A stretch of DNA of 34,266 nucleotides from Synergistaceae bacterium (lineage in GTDB: Bacteria > Synergistota > Synergistia > Synergistales > Aminobacteriaceae), in the NCBI GenBank assembly GCA_017443945.1, contig JAFSXS010000029.1, positions 1 through 34,266 of the forward strand, read 5' to 3'. Shown here one piece after another: positions 32,378-34,266 of the stretch. A program made the translations under genes and the position numbers. The notes under the pieces were generated by a model, which had not been told where the DNA came from, did no database searches, and was given only the letters and a program-made list of their open reading frames with translations. Positions within the stretch are counted from its first letter, which is position 1; each line of letters opens with the position of its first letter.

Positions 32378-32383
32378 AGTCAA
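32378..32383 (-). promoter_or_regulatory. Possible -35 box for the DUF362-permease operon
   Basis: On the minus strand TTGACT is followed after 17 nt by TTTATT, an AT-rich but imperfect -10, about 60 nt before the DUF362 start. Confidence 0.3.
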
Positions 32384-32456
32384 TCAGCAAAATTACGTGA
32401 TAAAAAAATTTTTTTCTCTGTGAGTCTTTGTGAGTGCGTGAATGAAATTAATTTTT

Positions 32457-32480
32457 TGTAGTTGTAAATGTAGTTGTAAA
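32457..32480. repeat. Exact 12-bp tandem duplication
   Basis: TGTAGTTGTAAA occurs twice in direct succession in the gap between the DUF362 gene and the oxidoreductase gene. No function is evident. Confidence 0.6.
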
Positions 32481-32530
32481 ATATTTCTCTCGTGATTACG
32501 AGTCAATGAAAAGTTTTGTATATTATAGCA

Positions 32531-32568
32531 AAAAAATTTGTCCCCCGTGAAAATTCTTCATGAGGGAC
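32531..32568 (-). terminator. Intrinsic terminator of the oxidoreductase gene
   Basis: On the minus strand GTCCC...GGGAC, with an inner TGAA/TTCA pairing, is followed by AAATTTTTTT. It begins 14 nt after the stop codon. Confidence 0.85.
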
Positions 32569-32581
32569 AGTGTGTAATAAT

Positions 32582-34168
32582 TTACGCTAAATATTTTTTC
32601 AGCACAGCACGTACAGCACCGGGGCCGGCATTTAGTTCGTTGTAAAATTTTTCTACTTTCTCACCGAGTCCAGCCTCATAGAGATTCAGACCGAAAATAT
32701 TTGCGTTGCTCAAAATTTCATGAAGTCCGCCGCTTTTCTTGAGTTCTGCCTGCAAAGTATCAAGCATAGGATCTGAACTGACCTGCATTGACTCGCCTTT
32801 ATCGTCAGTGCCTTCAAGATAACGGAGCCACCCTGCCAACGCTAAAGGAATCGCCTTCAATGAGTTAATGTCAAGTGATTTATCAGCAGCGTAACTCTTT
32901 AATGTCTCGCCGAATCTCACAGGAATTTTTTGACTCGTGTCTGTTGCGATTCTTTGCGGTGTGTCCGGTAAAAACGCGTTCGGGAGTCTTTCGCCGACAA
33001 CTTCATCAATAAATTTTTTCGGGTTAATAATTTTCGGGTCAGTAACGACGGGGAGTCCTTCTTTATAGCCGATAAGCTCAACGAGTTTCTTTAATTCGGG
33101 GTCGCTCATTTCGTCAGCAATTTTCTTGTAACCGAGCAAGCAGCCATAAACAGCAAGTGCAGTGTGCAAAGGATTCAAACATGTTGTAACCTTCATGCGT
33201 TCGGTGTTATTTACAGTGTCGCGGTCTGTCATGTAGACTCCTGCTTTATCGAGTGCCGGGCGGCCATTGGGGAAATTATCTTCTACTACTAAATATTGCG
33301 GGGCTTCAGCGTTGACGAACGGTGCAATATAAGTATTTCGATTTGTAATAACCGGGCTGATGTTCTCGACTCCTAAAGATTTTAGCTGCTCTTCGACGAT
33401 TTCAGACGGACGCGGAGTAATTTTATCGATCATTGACCAAGGGAAAGAGACCTGCGACTCATCACTAATCCACGAGAAAAATTCTTTATCGACAAAACCG
33501 TTATCAACCCATGATTTAGCGATTTCTAAGACGCTTGCACGTAATTTTTCGCCGTTATGAGAACAATTATCCATGCTTACGACTGCGATAGGGTGTGCGC
33601 CTGCCCTGAATCTTTCGAGCAATAAAGAAGCTGTTACGCTCATTGCGTGTTTAGGTTTGTCGGGGCCTGACTTCATGTCTGACACAACGACCGGCATTAA
33701 TTCGCCCTTCATGTCTCTTAGCGCATAACCTTTTTCTGTGATTGTGTAGCTTACCATTTGTAAAGAAGGCTTTACGAAGATTGCGCGTAATTTTTCCCAT
33801 TCTTGAGTGTCTGAACTGTCGGCGCGGATTCCTTCAGCGATTGAGGCAATAATATTTTTGTCGAGTTCGCCGGAAGCTCTTAACGTTACCATGAGAGTCA
33901 AATTATCGAACGGCTCATAAATTTTTTTGATTATCTCGTAGTCAAAAGTTTCTGCTGCGATTATTCCTGTCTCGGCGAGTCCCTTGTCGAGTAAATCCTG
34001 CTGTAATGCTGCAATAAAGCCCCTGAAAATATTTCCTGCACCGAAATGAACCCAAGTAGGATTTTTCGCTGTCAATTCGCGCATTTTCTGAACGTCATTT
34101 TTCGGGAGTCTTATTCCGGCCTTTTCCCATTGCGAACGGTCGGTGATTCCCTTCAAGCTAAGCTGCAT
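32582..34168 (-). CDS. Mannitol dehydrogenase family oxidoreductase (fructuronate/mannonate- or polyol-type)
   Basis: 528 aa, within the range of the long-chain polyol dehydrogenase family (MtlK/UxuB). WVHFGAGNIFRGFIAA (near residue 39) is the NAD-binding GxGxxxR motif, VVSMDNCSHNGEK (near 196) the family's S-x-D-N...NG block and SMIDKITPRP (near 248) the conserved D-(K/R)-I-(T/V)-P segment. MKVTTCLNPLHTALAVYGCL (near 328) contains the Lys...Asn...His catalytic region (K-x-x-x-L-N-x-x-H). The substrate could be D-fructuronate, mannonate or a hexitol; sequence alone does not decide, and no hexuronate genes are visible beside it. An AAGGAGGT site lies 11 nt before ATG. Confidence 0.85.
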   Translation of the reverse strand: MQLSLKGITDRSQWEKAGIRLPKNDVQKMRELTAKNPTWVHFGAGNIFRGFIAALQQDLLDKGLAETGIIAAETFDYEIIKKIYEPFDNLTLMVTLRASGELDKNIIASIAEGIRADSSDTQEWEKLRAIFVKPSLQMVSYTITEKGYALRDMKGELMPVVVSDMKSGPDKPKHAMSVTASLLLERFRAGAHPIAVVSMDNCSHNGEKLRASVLEIAKSWVDNGFVDKEFFSWISDESQVSFPWSMIDKITPRPSEIVEEQLKSLGVENISPVITNRNTYIAPFVNAEAPQYLVVEDNFPNGRPALDKAGVYMTDRDTVNNTERMKVTTCLNPLHTALAVYGCLLGYKKIADEMSDPELKKLVELIGYKEGLPVVTDPKIINPKKFIDEVVGERLPNAFLPDTPQRIATDTSQKIPVRFGETLKSYAADKSLDINSLKAIPLALAGWLRYLEGTDDKGESMQVSSDPMLDTLQAELKKSGGLHEILSNANIFGLNLYEAGLGEKVEKFYNELNAGPGAVRAVLKKYLA

Positions 34169-34215
34169 GATAAAAAATTACCTCCTTGATTGTAAAAAAT
34201 TTTTTGTGTGCAATG

Positions 34216-34224
34216 ATTCTAGCA
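34216..34224 (-). promoter_or_regulatory. Extended -10 promoter of the oxidoreductase gene
   Basis: On the minus strand TGC precedes TAGAAT (plus 34216-34221), about 48 nt before the ATG. No good -35 is seen, as is usual for extended -10 promoters. Confidence 0.4.
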
Positions 34225-34266
34225 AGAAATTTATATTTATGGGAATAAACTTTTTACAGAACGCGA

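Noticed and set aside
1-34266. tRNA, rRNA, riboswitch or insertion-sequence features.
   Set aside because: Reading both strands I saw no cloverleaf, rRNA-like or transposase-like sequence; this is a visual check without a covariance search.

Overview
The window looks like a chromosomal segment of a low-GC (estimated by eye at about 40%), anaerobic, probably host-associated bacterium. An electron-bifurcating NfnAB pair, a secreted fumarate-reductase-like flavoprotein with two covalent-FMN domains, a one-chain PurL and a DUF362/permease pair fit Synergistota or a related anaerobic lineage. This placement is an inference; there is no rRNA or other marker gene here.

Left part (1-7500, mostly minus strand): the start of a restriction-modification locus with two methyltransferase-like proteins, the second running off the left edge; nfnA-nfnB; rho; pfkA; a small exported coiled-coil protein; then about 440 bp of gene-free DNA with three degenerate ~75 bp tandem repeats. 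Next come mnmG and a DUF721/DciA-like gene on the plus strand, meeting tail to tail a minus-strand operon that encodes a CDP-glycerol glycerophosphotransferase-like protein and a YidC-domain/sulfatase-domain fusion. The first gene of that operon carries an 11-G run just after its start codon. In this sequence the run puts the gene out of frame, as expected for a phase-variable surface-polymer locus in the OFF state.

Middle part (14-22.8 kb): alr-manA, a dicarboxylate/amino-acid:cation symporter, galK (convergent, sharing a bidirectional terminator), a DUF1810::PARG-like macrodomain fusion, and the large exported FMN/FAD reductase.

The most interesting part is 22.86-25.65 kb. A promoter with TTGACT and TATAAT boxes has a run of 10 C inside its 16-nt spacer, the classic layout of a slipped-strand phase-variable promoter. 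It reads into a compact operon: a small Cys-rich ORF broken by an in-frame TAA, a DUF1232 protein, a 38-aa mini-protein, a CxxCGxCC protein, a radical SAM enzyme, a 58-aa putative precursor peptide, a PqqD-like recognition protein and a second, paralogous 60-aa precursor. Overlapping ATGA junctions couple the last three genes, and a strong terminator follows. I read this as a phase-variable radical-SAM RiPP cluster that I do not recognise as a described family.

Right part (25.7-34.3 kb): purL (apparently starting at CTG), a decayed DUF4422 glycosyltransferase with an in-frame stop, a chimeric scrap of a permease gene, then the intact permease, a DUF362 protein and a mannitol-dehydrogenase-family oxidoreductase, all on the minus strand.
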